A stretch of 64,000 bases of DNA, from contig JAJKFL010000014.1 of the NCBI GenBank assembly GCA_021186555.1, positions 41,229,700-41,293,699 on the forward strand, written 5' to 3'. This DNA is from Reticulitermes speratus (lineage: Eukaryota > Arthropoda > Insecta > Blattodea > Rhinotermitidae). Below, piece by piece: positions 1 through 11,149 of the stretch; positions within the stretch are counted from its first letter, which is position 1; each line of letters begins with the position of its first letter. Under the pieces are notes generated by a model, which worked only from the letters and a program-made list of their open reading frames with translations, had not been told where the DNA came from and searched no databases. The translations under genes were made by a program, and so were the position numbers.

Positions 1-1060
1 CAGATAACTACAGAACACGGTACAACAACACGTCACAGATAACTACAGAACACGGTACAACAACACGTCACAGATAACTACAGAACACGGTACAACAACA
101 CGTCACAGATTACTACAGAACACGGTACAACAACACGTCACAGATAACTACAGAACACGGTACAACAACACGTCACAGATAACTACAGAACACGGTACAA
201 CAACACGTCACAGATAACTACAGAACACGGTACAACAACACGTCACAGATAACTACAGAACACGGTACAACAACACGTCACAGATTACTACAGAACACGG
301 TACAACAACACGTCACAGATTACTACAGAACACGGTACAACAACACGTCACAGATAACTACAGAACACGGTACAACAACACGTCACAGATAACTACAGAA
401 CACGGTACAACAACACGTCACAGATAACTACAGAACACGGTACAACAACACGTCACAGATTACTACAGAACAAAGGTACAACAACACGTCACAGATAACT
501 ACAGAACACGGTACAACAACACGTCACAGATAACTACAGAACACGGTACAACAACACGTCACAGATAACTACAGAACACGGTACAACAACACGTCACAGA
601 TTACTACAGAACACGGTACAACAACACGTCACAGATAACTACAGAACACGGTACAACAACACGTCACAGATAACTACAGAACACGGTACAACAACACGTC
701 ACAGATAACTACAGAACACGGTACAACAACACGTCACAGATTACTACAGAACACGGTACAACAACACGTCACAGATAACTACAGAACACGGTACAACAAC
801 ACGTCACAGATAACTACAGAACACGGTACAACAACACGTCACAGATAACTACAGAACATGGTACAACAACACGTCACAGATAACTACAAAACACGGTACA
901 ACAACACGTCACAGATAACTACAGAACAAGGTACAACAACACGTCACAGATAACTACAGAACACGGTACAACAACACGTCACAGATAACTACAGAACACG
1001 GTACAACAACACGTCACAGATAACTACAGAACACGGTACAACAACACGTCACAGATAACT
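1..1060. repeat. 35-bp satellite array, about 30 copies
   Basis: Head-to-tail 35-bp units beginning CAGATAACTACAGAACACGG and ending in ACGTCA. The array runs off the left edge of the window. Units are nearly identical. The main polymorphism is GATAACT versus GATTACT, and one unit near 472 carries an AAAGG change. The last unit decays at about 1050, where unique AT-rich sequence begins. The low divergence indicates recent amplification or homogenisation. Confidence 0.97.
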
Positions 1061-1302
1061 TCATCAGCCTTTTGAGACGGAAACAAGACCAGCTGCCAAT
1101 AATTTTAAATAAAAATTTTTTAAAATAATATTTTTATACCTTTTAATCTAAAAAGGAAAACAAACGTACTTATACAATTTAACCAATGAAGTAAAAAAAA
1201 AATGCTACATGTTTTTATAGTGAACATAGTTTATCTGGTTTTAACATTCAATGTGAACCAACTATTATAGTGGATGTGTAGTCTGTGTTTATATACTTTG
1301 AT

Positions 1303-1344
1303 CCCCTGATGATGACTAATAAATAGTCGATACATATGTAGGGG
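1303..1344 (+). ncRNA. Hammerhead ribozyme motif, core-mutated (A14 to U)
   Basis: Reads CCCC (stem I), CTGATGA, one T, then GACTA/TAGTC as a perfect 5-bp stem II. GATA follows where GAAA is expected. Stem III is ACAT/ATGT, the triplet is GTA, and GGGG closes stem I. All helices are intact, but A14 is replaced by T, which should abolish cleavage. About 30 nt downstream lies the TGCATGTGTTGG box shared by many HHR elements in this window. Confidence 0.7.
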
Positions 1345-1466
1345 TGTAAAAAATACGAAATAATTGTAGTGCATGTGTTGGTGAAAATAAAAGCTATTAT
1401 ATTGAGATGTCAGTTGCCGATCACATTGAATGTAATTGTATATTCTCACTTTTTAAGATGATAGAA

Positions 1467-1501
1467 GGACTGATGGTGAACCAGATCGCCCGAAACATGT
1501 T
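1467..1501 (+). ncRNA. Decayed hammerhead-like motif
   Basis: GGACTGATGG is followed by GGTGA/TCGCC arms and then CGAAACATGT. The second core box and the ACATGT palindrome are present. The first box lacks the usual GAT continuation and an extra C precedes GAAA, so the core is not canonical. Probably a relic of the same element family as 1303-1344. Confidence 0.4.
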
Positions 1502-2047
1502 TTTTTTTTAAATTATTTGTTGGAGATTACAATTAACAGTGTGAACATTGTACAAGGAACATGTCTGCTGCTGTCTGCTGAAGATACATAAAATAAATTT
1601 GTGTTTATGGTGTAATTTTCCTTTATACGTGTTTGTTCTTTGTCTCGACGCGAGCTAATTACACTTAGTTCTAGTAATTACAAGAAGTGTCTTTTCTTGA
1701 GTTTTCTGGAATACAGCAAAGCAACGGGAACTTTTAGCAGGACGGTAAATGTAGCAAGATGAACCGCAGAATTAATTGTCTTCGCCTAATATAGTTATGA
1801 TGATTATATCAAGGGGAGAGGGGTGGAATGCATGTGGCACTGCGGCCGAGGTGGTACTCCACTAGCGACCTCTTTGTTTCGGAGACTAGATTTTCTACGA
1901 TTTTCGTAGTTTTCCTCAGCCCATTAGGAACTATCATGGACAGCGTCTGAAATTTAGCAAAGACCGCTTCTTTCCAAATAATATGCAATTTATTATTCAC
2001 AAAATTTCCTACAATTCTCTGTCTCTCTCTCGCTGTTTCTATAAATA

Positions 2048-2190
2048 TACAGGGTGATTCAGGAGGAAGGATCAATATTTTGGGAGGTGATGTGAGATTG
2101 TGGTGGACGAAATGTCACTGGGACAGGCTTTTCTCATAGATCATGTGCTTTCCCCTGTCAGTATCATGCTATCATTGCTCCATATTTATA
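2048..2190 (+). mobile_element. Solo mariner-type terminus next to a SINE fragment
   Basis: TATACAGGGTGATTCAGGAG at 2048 looks like a TA-flanked terminal repeat of a Tc1/mariner-type transposon, with no matching end nearby. It runs into GTGGACGAAATGTCACTGGG (2102), a phrase that recurs at 53.56, 56.68 and 57.13 kb and inverted at 19.2 and 63.2 kb as the body of a dispersed SINE-like repeat. Both are fragments. Confidence 0.4.
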
Positions 2191-2342
2191 CTTCATTCAA
2201 ATATTACTGGCGTTATATATTCTTAGTAATTGGTAGTGTCGTTAAATAACATTTCTCACCGCCGCTTTGTCTATAGACCCTTGAATTAAAAGATTTAATA
2301 GAAAAACACGCTGAATATTTTAAGTTACTAAAGACGTCGTTA

Positions 2343-2402
2343 CATAAGCTACAGATATTATATATATTGTATATTATATTGTATATTATATTGTATATTA
2401 TA
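2343..2402. repeat. AT-rich 14-bp tandem repeat
   Basis: Four or so copies of a TATATTGTATATTA-like unit lead directly into the 49-bp array. Confidence 0.8.
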
Positions 2403-3884
2403 TGTCCATTTGTATTGTGTATAGTGTAAGGATACTGTCATCGGGTGAAAACATTGTATTGTGTGTACTAGTGTAAGGACTACTGTCATCGGGTGAAAAC
2501 ATTTGTATTGTGTGTACTAGTGTAAGGACTACTGCCACCGGGTGAAAACATTTGTATTGTGTGTACTGTGTAAGGACTACTGCCACCGGGTGAAAACATT
2601 TGTATTGTGTGTACTAGTGTAAGGACTACTGCCACCGGGTGAAAACATTTGTATTGTGTGTACTAGTGTAAGGACTACTGCCAACGGGTGAAAACATTTG
2701 TATTGTGTGTACTAGTGTAAGGACTACTGCCACGGGTGAAAACATTTGTATTGTGTGTACTGTGTAAGGACTACTGCCACCGGGTGAAAACATTTGTATT
2801 GTGTGTACTAGTGTAAGGACTACTGCCACCGGATGAAAACATTTGTATTGTGTGTACTAGTGTAAGGACTACTGCCACCGGATGAAAACATTTGTATTGT
2901 GTGTACTAGTGTAAGGACTACTGCCACCGGGTGAAAACATTTGTATTGTGTGTACTAGTGTAAGGACTACTGCCACCGGGTGAAAACATTTGTATTGTGT
3001 GTACTAGTGTAAGGACTACTGCCACCGTGTGAAAACATTTGTATTGTGTGTACTAGTGTAAGGACTACTGCCACCGGGTGAAAACATTTGTATTGTGTGT
3101 ACTAGTGTAAGGACTACTGCCACCGGTGAAAACATTTGTATTGTGTGTACTAGTGTAAGGACTACTGCCACCGGGTGAAAACATTTGTATTGTGTGTACT
3201 AGTGTAAGGACTACTGCCACCGGGTGAAAACATTTGTATTGTGTGTACTAGTGTAAGGACTACTGTCATCGGGTGAAAACATTTGTATTGTGTGTACTAG
3301 TGTAAGGACTACTGCGCACCGGGTGAAAACATTTGTATTGTGTGTACTAGTGTAAGGACTACTGCCACCGGTGAAAACATTTGTATTGTGTGTACTAGTG
3401 TAAGGACTACTGCCACCGGATGAAAACATTTGTATTGTGTGTACTAGTGTAAGGACTACTGCCACCGGGTGAAAACATTTGTATTGTGTGTACTAGGTAG
3501 ACTACTGCACGGGTGAAAACATTGTATTGGTGTATTGTAAGGACTACTGTCATCGGGTAAATTGTATTGTGTGTATATGTAGACTCGCGAGTGAAAATTG
3601 TATTGTTGTATAGTGTGACTTGCACGTGAAATTTGTATGTGTGTACTAGTGTAAGGATACTGCACGTGAAACATTTGTTTGTTGTATTGTAAGGACTACT
3701 GCCACGGTGAAACATTTGTTTGTGTTATATGTAAGCTCTGCACGGTGAAATTTGTTTGTGTGTTAGTGTAGATACTGCCACGGTGAAAACATTTGTATGT
3801 GTTATAGTGTAAGTATGCACGGTGAAAACATTTGTATTGTTGAACTAGTGTAAGGACTACTGCCACCGGGTGAAAACCCAATTG
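2403..3884. repeat. 49-bp tandem array, about 30 copies
   Basis: Units contain GTGAAAACATTTGTATTGTG followed by TGTACTAGTGTAAGGACTAC and TGCCACCGG. Single-unit variants include GTCATC for GCCACC, and some units lack an AG in ACTAGTG. Between about 3490 and 3840 the units are riddled with 1-3 bp deletions, while the flanking units are clean. Confidence 0.97.
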
Positions 3885-3890
3885 AAGTAA

Positions 3891-4020
3891 ATAATTCAAT
3901 TTAATTCAATTCAATTCAATTCTGGTTTATTAATGTGCCGAATCAACAGCCAGAAGGCCAATTACAGAAACAGCATAATAATATATATAGAAGAAGAGAA
4001 GAATAGATAAACAATTTTAA
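3891..4020 (-). mobile_element. Possible LINE 3' end with AATTG-type tail
   Basis: An (AATTC)n microsatellite at 3895-3921 abuts TGGTTTATTAATGTGCCGAA. On the minus strand this reads as an AATAAACCAG segment ending in (GAATT)n, the usual form of a non-LTR retrotransposon 3' end with a microsatellite tail. No coding remnant is recognisable. Confidence 0.35.
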
Positions 4021-4523
4021 TTGCTCCGGAAGTCGGCATGAAGCATTTGGCAAAGAGCAAGAATTCCACGTGCTAATACTTGATAATACGAACAGTGCTT
4101 TAGACCACAGCGCGCTCAGTCTTACCGTTTGAAGACTGTACTTGCACTGCTACGTTTCTTAGCTTCCTCTCTCCGCTTTGTCGCCCAAAGTAGTGCACGC
4201 CGTTCCTTGACATGTTGTTTCCAAGTTTTCCATTACACTGACAGTCTCTATGAGATTTCTGCCGGGAGCAGCGCAGTTTGTTGTTCGTTGTTAAAGTTCG
4301 CTGCCCTGATGGCGACTGAAGCTGATTTGCTCCAGCATCGAATTTTGATGGTAGACATAAATCCAACGATTTCAGATACCGCAGATATAAAGGAAAGAAT
4401 TTGTCCTCTTTTTGGTTCAAAATATCGAAGGATAAGAGAATGAAATAATTTTTTTTCTGTAATATTAACCAAAAATGCACAAAATTGTCATAGGTTGACA
4501 ATAATATATTTAAAAATTCTAAA

Positions 4524-4565
4524 CCCCTACTTGTTTCGGACCATTACTGGTCCATCATCATGGAG
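4524..4565 (-). ncRNA. Hammerhead-like motif, C3 mutated
   Basis: On the minus strand: CTCC, then ATGATGA where CTGATGA is expected, T, GGACC/GGTCC as stem II, GAAAC, AAGTA and GGGG. Stem II and the GAAA box are intact. C3 is replaced by A and stem III is imperfect, so cleavage is unlikely. The downstream box (minus-strand TGTGCATTTTTGGTT) lies at 4467-4482. Confidence 0.55.
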
Positions 4566-4590
4566 TACATTAATTGTTGTTGTCTAAAAC

Positions 4591-4852
4591 ATTTTTTTCC
4601 CCCAATGGCTCGACAGCCCCTTGGGGCCTAGGCCTCCTCATTATCGAGGCTTCACGATCACACTCAGACACACCACACTCGGTAGGACTCCTCTGGACGA
4701 GTGATCAGCCCGTCGCAGAGACTTCTACCTGACAACACACAACACTCACAAGAGACAGACATCTATGCCCCCGGTGGGATTCGAACCCGCAATCGCAGTA
4801 AGCGAGCGGCCGCAGACCCACGCCTTAGACCGCGCGGCCACTGGGATCGGCC
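4591..4852 (-). mobile_element. SINE family 1 (tRNA-Leu-like head), full length
   Basis: On the minus strand it starts CAGTGGCCGCGCGGTCTAAG, matching the A-box region of a tRNA-Leu/Ser type gene. It carries the B box GGTTCGAATCCCACC. The tRNA-unrelated body includes CTCGTCCAGAGGAGTCCTAC and GGCCCCAAGGGGCTGTCGAG, and it ends in an A-rich tail. Related copies lie at 30288, 44645 and 54121. Transcription would be by RNA polymerase III from the internal boxes. Confidence 0.9.
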
Positions 4853-4910
4853 TAAAACTATTACTTAAACATATTTTGATCTCTTGAGTGTGTAGAAAAG
4901 GTGATGGAAA

Positions 4911-5045
4911 TTGATTTCAGGTTTCCGCCGCGATATAGATGAAAGCTGCGCTTTTCTGGGATATTACGCAGCGTTGAGCGGTAGATCTGTACTGACGTTT
5001 CGGAACAACATATCGGTCCCTTCTTCAAGAGCCAGGAAGCCCCCC
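4911..5045. mobile_element. Single arm of a family-II hammerhead-like element
   Basis: It opens with TTTCAGGTTTCCGCCGCGAT and continues through TTCTGGGATATTACGCAGCG to ACGTTTCGG and GGTCCCTTCTTCAAGA. The minus strand gives CTTGAAGA, stem II arms GGGAC/GTTCC, GAAAC and GTCAGTA. The same order recurs at 5.7, 9.2, 61.0, 53.8 and 63.5 kb. A poly-C/A tract at 5040-5057 marks the truncation. Confidence 0.6.
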
Positions 5046-5454
5046 CCCCCCAAAAAAAGCTTTCTTTCACGGAAAATAAACTTTGAGTTCCGCCCAAAGT
5101 TAGGGATTTTATGCGTGTACTATCCGGTCAACAAGGAATGTACTCCATACAATTAGCCTATTTAGATCGTGAGCTACGCATTTTTGCCTCTGTTTTCTTT
5201 TTATTTTGCCTCAGGCTAGAAACAAATTTTCTGTTTTGAAGTTGGGGGGCAGTAAATTATACCGAACGTCGGTTTCTGTCTACCTAACCACACAGCGTCA
5301 CACCCCCCACAAAAAGCAATTTTTTGTTATTTTAATAATTTCTGCCTTTCCTTTTTCATCATTTTATCTATATTTCTCTTATTTCACTTTCTTGCACATG
5401 TAGTACTTTTGGTAGGCCGTATTCCTTCGCGGTTTTATTTTTCACTCCCTTTCA

Positions 5455-5690
5455 CCTGCCTAACTCCATAAAGGAGAGCCCATCTTGAGACAATGATAGT
5501 TTCTTAGCTGGTCAAGGGATTTTCACTATATAATGCAACCCGAAAGTTAATTACCTTGTTAATAAGAACCAAACATATGCCCCTATCTGAGCCAGATTAA
5601 TCCAGTCAACGCCGGTTTATCCTACGTTTTTAAGTCCATTTTAATTCTATTCTGCCATCTAAGTCTAGATCTTCCAAGTGACCCTTTTCT
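5455..5690 (+). repeat. Dispersed repeat D1, divergent copy
   Basis: ACTCCATAAAGGAGAGCCC, TAGCTGGTCAAGGGATTTTC and GCAACCCGAAAGTTAATTAC align by eye with the copies at 10788 and 32640 (ACTCCATGTAGCACAGTCC, TAGTCAAGAAATTCCCCG, GGAACCCGAAGGTTCATTAC). It is a dispersed element of unknown class; the most diverged of three copies. Confidence 0.45.
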
Positions 5691-5905
5691 TCAGATGAGA
5701 TCTGCGTTCTTCGGGGATATTATACAGCGTTGAGTGGTAGTTTGTACTGACGTTTCGGGAAGAAAAAACGTATCGGTCCCATCTTCAAGGATCAAGAAGT
5801 CCCTTGAAGATGGGACAGATAGGTTCTCCCGAAACGTCGGTACAGAACTAACACTCAACGTTGTATAATATCCCAGAAGAGCGCAGATCTCATCTAATTC
5901 GTGGC
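5690..5905. mobile_element. Palindromic element with two inverted hammerhead-like motifs
   Basis: The left arm (AGATGAGATCTGCGTTCTTC to about 5810) is the imperfect reverse complement of the right arm (5811 to TTCGTGGC near 5905). Each arm carries the family-II motif: TTGAAGATGGGAC, then TCCCGAAACGTC and GGTA or AGTA. C3 of the core is T in both, so these are probably inactive relics. Confidence 0.65.
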
Positions 5906-6149
5906 AAAATCCTGAAATATCGCTCTTTTCTTCAGTTTACCCCGTCATAACATTGTGTGAGTTTCTGTTTTGTACAGAACACCGAACATTTTATCATCCT
6001 TGACTTGGTCACGTGACAAATACTTAAATTGATGGGTATAAGCTTACAGTAATTTAAGGAGAAAGTTATATAGCTCAGTGCCACTATTTATTTCAATCAA
6101 GGATGTATTCAATACAGTCTAATTCCAAACTGTGTTATGCATTTTTGTT

Positions 6150-7986
6150 CGATGGACGCGTGATTGGTTTTTTTATTATTGTAAGACAAAGGCGTGATTG
6201 GTTTTATTGTTATTGTAAGACATAGGCGTGATTGGTTTTATTGTTATTGTAAGACATAGGCGTGATTGGTTTTATTGTTATTGTAAGACAAAGGCGTGAT
6301 TGGTTTTATTGTTATTGTACGACATAGGCGTGATTGGTTTTATTGTTATTTTAAGACAAAGGCGTGATTGGTTTTATTGTTATTGTAAGACAAAGGCGTG
6401 ATTGGTTTTATTGTTATTGTACGACATAGGCGTGATTGGTTTTATTGTTATTTTAAGACAAAGGCGTGATTGGTTTTATTGTTATTGTAAGACATAGGCG
6501 TGATTGGTTTTATTGTTATTGTAAGACAAAGGCGTGATTGGTTTTATTGTTATTGTACGACATAGGCGTGATTGGTTTTATTGTTATTTTAAGACAAAGG
6601 CGTGATTGGTTTTATTGTTATTGTAAGACGTGATTGGTTTTATTGTTATTGTAAGACATAGGCGTGATTGGTTTTATTGTTATTGTACGACATAGGCGTG
6701 ATTGGTTTTATTGTTATTTTAAGACAAAGGCGTGATTGGTTTTATTGTTATTGTAAGACATAGGCGTGATTGGTTTTATTGTTATTGTAAGACAAAGGCG
6801 TGATTGGTTTTATTGTTATTGTACGACATAGGCGTGATTGGTTTTATTGTTATTTTAAGACAAAGGCGTGATTGGTTTTATTGTTATTGTAAGACATAGG
6901 CGTGATTGGTTTTATTGTTATTGTAAGACAAAGGCGTGATTGGTTTTATTGTTATTGTACGACATAGGCGTGATTGGTTTATTGTTATTTTAAGACAAAG
7001 GCGTGATTGGTTTTATTGTTATTGTAAGACATAGGCGTGATTGGTTTTATTGTTATTGTAAGACAAAGGCGTGATTGGTTTTATTGTTATTGTACGACAT
7101 AGGCGTGATTGGTTTTATTGTTATTTTAAGACAAAGGCGTGATTGGTTTTATTGTTATTGTAAGACATAGGCGTGATTGGTTTTATTGTTATTGTAAGAC
7201 AAAGGCGTGATTGGTTTTATTGTTATTGTACGACATAGGCGTGATTGGTTTTATTGTTATTGTAAGACAAAGCGTGATTGGTTTTATTGTTATTGTAAGA
7301 CATAGGCGTGATTGGTTTTATTGTTATTGTAAGACAAAAGCGTGATTGGTTTTATTGTTATTGTAAGACATAGGCGTGATTGGTTTTATTGTTATTGTAA
7401 GACATAGGCGTGATTGGTTTTATTGTTATTGTAAGACATAGGCGTGATTGGTTTTATTGTTATTGTAAGACAAAAGCGTGATTGGTTTTATTGTTATTGT
7501 AAGACATAGGCGTGATTGGTTTTATTGTTATTGTAGACATAAGCGTGATTGGTTTTATTGTTATTGTAAGACATAGGCGTGATTGGTTTTTATTGTTTAT
7601 TGTATAAGACAAAGGCGTGATTGGTTTTATTGTTATTTACGACATAGGCGTGATTGGTTTTATTGTTATTGTAAGACATAGGCGTGATTGGTTTTATTGT
7701 TATTGTAAGACAAAGGCGTGATTGGTTTTATTGTTATTGTAAGACATAGGCGTGATTGGTTTTATTGTTATTGTAAGACAAAAGCGTGATTGGTTTTATT
7801 GTTATTGTAAGACAAGCGTGATGGTTTATGTATGTACAAGCGTGATTGGTTTTATTGTTATTGTAAGACATAGGCGTGATTGGTTTTATTGTTATTGTAA
7901 GACATAGGCGTGATTGGTTTTATTGTTATTGTAAGACAAAGGCGTGATTGGTTTTATTGTTATTGTAAGACAAAGGCGTGATTAAT
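6150..7986. repeat. 34-bp tandem array, about 54 copies, with 4-unit higher-order pattern
   Basis: Unit: GGCGTGATTGGTTTTATTG then TTATTGTAAGACAAA. Four monomer types differ in the linker: GTAAGACAT, GTAAGACAA, GTACGACAT and TTAAGACAA. From about 6340 to 7260 they repeat in a fixed order, giving a 136-bp higher-order unit. After 7260 the order breaks down, and 7800-7840 holds truncated units. Every monomer carries ATTGG, an inverted CCAAT pentamer. Confidence 0.96.
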
Positions 7987-9170
7987 TTCAAATAAATTAA
8001 TTATCCTTTTAATTTTTAAGATTTTACTGCTTGTGTCATTTGTATGTCGCTTGGGCAATATTATCGGAAACTTTTAAGACGAAGCATGAATCTTCTCTGG
8101 TGGAAATCTACCAGTATAATGGAAAATTCTAAAGCCCGCATCTTCAGGGTATAAAAATTCTGTTCTTGCTTGCTAAATATGGAATAAATGGATTCTTACG
8201 AAACGTCGGTAATTTTTAACAGTCTACGCTGTGTCACAGCTAAAGGCATTCTGCATACTTGCTGCCGTAGAGACCTCGAATCTTGATGTGGCTGTACTCC
8301 ACTTTTCCAATAACCTTACCTTCTTTCTTTGGGTATTGGAAACTATGCATTTTTACAATATTACATTTTTTCTGTGTGTCTTTAAACCCTTTCTTCTGTC
8401 TTTGTATCTTTATGTCTTCTCACTTTATTCTTGGTTACTTTCAGTCTTTCCCCCTGCATTTTATTTCCCTGTTCACCACCCCTTAAGTCTCCTCCCTGTT
8501 CTCCTGTAAACGTTTTCCAATATTGTGATGCCTTCAGAAACCTCTCTCATTGTTTAGGTCACAGGACGCAGTATTACCCCGACCTTTGGAGAGTTCAATA
8601 CTGAAGGAAACACAGACCAACCATCAGCGTACGACCTGACGCTCATACGTCCTCATCTCCAGTATATATCCTGGTTTCCAGTATATATCCTGGAGCTCAG
8701 AGAAGTCCGTTTTACCAGTGCACGTTCTGGCTTCCAGTGATGTCCTCCTTACCAAATTTATGTATGAAACTTGTGCTGTATTTGTCTACCATCATATCTA
8801 TATACTAACACGTTAGCGCCTGTTGGCGACATCACGATCTGCAGATCTACCGGACGTTTATTTTCAAGATAGACATTTCTAGAAAGCTTATGATCAGTCA
8901 TTGATGGAAGTCTCCTTTGTTTTTATTATATTCCTTCTCAAAAATTGTTTTAACAAAATATAACGTTTAAGAAATAGTGCTGCTTCTACCGGAGGCAATT
9001 CGAAGTACATGAAATATTTTGGCTTCCCTTGGCTTCCGGTGGTGGCAGCACGTGATCGTAAGAGGCTTTCATGAGCACTGCATAGCTGCGGACGTAACTA
9101 GCTCTAGAAAACTATACTTATACCCAGTATTCAGTTATGTCCATCAGATCCTACCATTAACTTCAAACTG
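7987..9170. other. Unassigned AT-rich sequence with a hammerhead-element relic
   Basis: No gene recognised. At 8140-8225 CATCTTCAGGG and, 50 bp later, ACGAAACGTCGGTAAT look like two halves of a family-II palindrome that lost its middle. 8320-8510 is pyrimidine-rich and resembles 20.88-21.1 and 21.9-22.07 kb. A 17-bp CCAGTATATATCCTGG-type duplication lies at 8658-8694. Confidence 0.4.
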
Positions 9171-9179
9171 TGTAGAAGA

Positions 9180-10445
9180 CGAAGTCTGTGGTCTTCTGGG
9201 TAATTACACGGCGTCGTGTGGTAATTATTTACCGACGTTTCGGAACAATGTATCGGTCCCATCTTCACGGGTCAAGATTCCGGGTAGGAAAAGATGGGAC
9301 CGATACGTTGTCCCGAAACGTCGGTAAATAATTACTTCAAACTGTGTAGAAGACGAAATCTGTGGTCTTCTGGGTAATTACACGGCGTCGTGTGGTAATT
9401 ATTTACCGACGTTTCGGGACAGTGTATCGGTCCCATCTTCACGGGTCAAGATTCCGAGTAGGAAAAGATGGGACCGATACGTTGTCCCGAAACGTCGGTA
9501 AATAATTACTTCAAACTGTGTAGAATACGAAATCTGTGGTCTTCTGTGTAATTACACGGCGTCGTGTGGTAATTATTTACCGACGTTTCGGGACAATGTA
9601 TCGGTCCCATCTTCACGGGTCAAGATTCCGAGTAGGAAAAGATGTAACCGATACGTTGTCCCGAAACGTCGGTAAATAATTACTTCAAACTGTGTAGAAG
9701 ACGAAATCTGTGGTCTTCTGGGTAATTACACGGCGTCGTGTGGTAATTATTTACCGACGTTTCGGGACAATGTATCGGTCCCATCTTCACGGGTCAAGAT
9801 TCCGAGTAGGAAAAGATGGAACCGATACGTTGTCCCGAAACGTCGGTAAATAATTACTTCAAACTGTGTAGAATACGAAATCTGTGGTCTTCTGGGTAAT
9901 TACACGGCGTCGTGTGGTAATTATTTACCGACGTTTCGGGACAATGTATCGGTCCCATCTTCACGGGTCAAGATTCCGAGTAGGAAAAGATGGGACCGAT
10001 ATGTTGTCCCGAAACTTCGGTAAATAATTACTTCAAACTGTGTAGAAGACGAAATCTGTGGTCTTCTGGGTAATTACACGTCGTCGTGTGGTAATTATTT
10101 ACCGACGTTTCGGGACAATGTATCGGTCCCATCTTCACGGGTCAAGATTCCGAGTAGGAAAAGATGGGACCGATACGTTGTCCCGAAACGTCGGTAAATA
10201 ATTACTTCAAACTGTGTAGAAGACGAAATCTGTGGTCTTCTGGGTAATTACACGTCGTCGTGTGGTAATTATTTACCGACGTTTCGGGACAATGTATCGG
10301 TCCCATCTTCACGGGTCAAGATTCCGAGTAGGAAAAGATGGGACCGATACGTTGTCCCGAAACGTCGGTAAATAATTACCACACGACGCCGTGTAATTAC
10401 CCAGAAGACCGCAGATTACATCAACATCGCGGCGGAAGCCTGAAA
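9180..10445. mobile_element. Seven tandem copies of a 174-bp unit with inverted hammerhead-like motifs
   Basis: GTGGTCTTCTG recurs at 9188, 9362, 9536, 9710, 9884, 10058 and 10232, exactly 174 bp apart. Each unit contains a minus-strand motif (GTGAAGA, T, GGGAC/GTCCC stem II, GAAAC, GTCGGTA) and a plus-strand partner (AAGATGGGACC, GTCCCGAAACGTCGGTA). Only the last copy completes the right arm, ending GCGGCGGAAGCCTGAAATC at about 10445. Stem II and GAAA are conserved in nearly all copies. The first box has C3 replaced by G (minus) or is degraded (plus), so activity in cis is doubtful. Confidence 0.8.
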
Positions 10446-10459
10446 TCAAGTGTAGAAGA

Positions 10460-10654
10460 CGGTTTGAGATCAAAATCACTTTTGCTATGACAATCAGTAA
10501 GGCTCAAGGACAGACGCTTAAACGTTTTGGAATTTATCCACCAAAGCCTGATTTTTCCCATGACCAGCTCTATGTGACATTTTCCCAATCTTCTTCTTTT
10601 GACAACGTTTGCTGTTACAATTATTCAATGACATCATCAGCGTATAGACAATAA
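10460..10654 (+). pseudogene. Helitron helicase C-terminal remnant
   Basis: An open frame of 64 codons ending in TAA encodes FAMTISKAQGQTLKRFGIY followed by FSHDQLYVTFSQ. This matches the C-terminal motifs of the Pif1-family helicase domain of Helitron RepHel proteins, where AMTINK.QGQTL and F.HGQLYVA.SR are hallmark blocks. The copy begins abruptly after the 174-bp array; the Rep domain and most of the helicase are missing. The catalytic SR dipeptide after the LYV block reads SQ, so it is decayed. The recognised function is rolling-circle transposition; this fragment cannot encode it. Confidence 0.8.
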
Positions 10655-10779
10655 CAGATTGGTAAAATCAAACTTTGTATATCGAGAAGTGCTTTAAAAT
10701 TTCAAATATATAAATAAACCTTTTTTGATTAAATATTTTGTTGTTTCTGCGCGCGAGTTATTCGCTCGGATAAAACTAG
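10655..10779 (+). mobile_element. Probable Helitron 3' terminus
   Basis: Downstream of the helicase stop an AT-rich tail ends in GCGCGCGAGTTATTCGCTCG, a short CGAG/CTCG hairpin. This is followed after 7 nt by CTAG and then T, the canonical Helitron arrangement of hairpin plus CTRR inserted at A/T. The position directly behind the helicase remnant supports the call. Confidence 0.65.
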
Positions 10780-10941
10780 TCTTCTAACTAACTAACTAGC
10801 TAACTAACTCACTCCATGTAGCACAGTCCTTCTTGAGAAGTTAACAGTTCCTCAGCTAGTCAAGAAATTCCCCGCGTTTTGTGGAACCCGAAGGTTCATT
10901 ACCGCATTCACAACAGCCCGCCACCTGTCCCTATCCTGAGC
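10780..10941 (+). repeat. Dispersed repeat D1 with (CTAA)n leader
   Basis: (CTAA)n at 10785-10811 precedes ACTCCATGTAGCACAGTCC. The 32640-32790 copy has the same leader and body. Class unknown; the microsatellite edge suggests a non-LTR retroelement terminus. Confidence 0.6.
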
Positions 10942-11037
10942 CTTGTGTGAAGTACCTAGCTAAAGCACTGAACGATCGCTTATTTGAAGCTTGTGTGAAG
11001 TACCTAGCTAAAGCACTGAACGATCGCTTATTTGAAA
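10942..11037. repeat. 48-bp perfect tandem duplication
   Basis: CTTGTGTGAAGTACCTAGCT and the following 28 bases occur twice in succession (10942-10989, 10990-11037) with almost no difference, a recent local duplication. Confidence 0.9.
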
Positions 11038-11149
11038 CTTTTGTTTTAACCTGTTTGTTTTAACCTTACGCAGGACATACTTCCGTGTGGGCAGTTTATT
11101 GTGGCGTTTGTTTTGTTCTTAAAACAAAGGGCCATAGTTTCCTTAAGTA

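Noticed and set aside
1..10445. CRISPR-like arrays
   Set aside because: The arrays are direct tandem repeats with no unique spacers, in a eukaryotic context.
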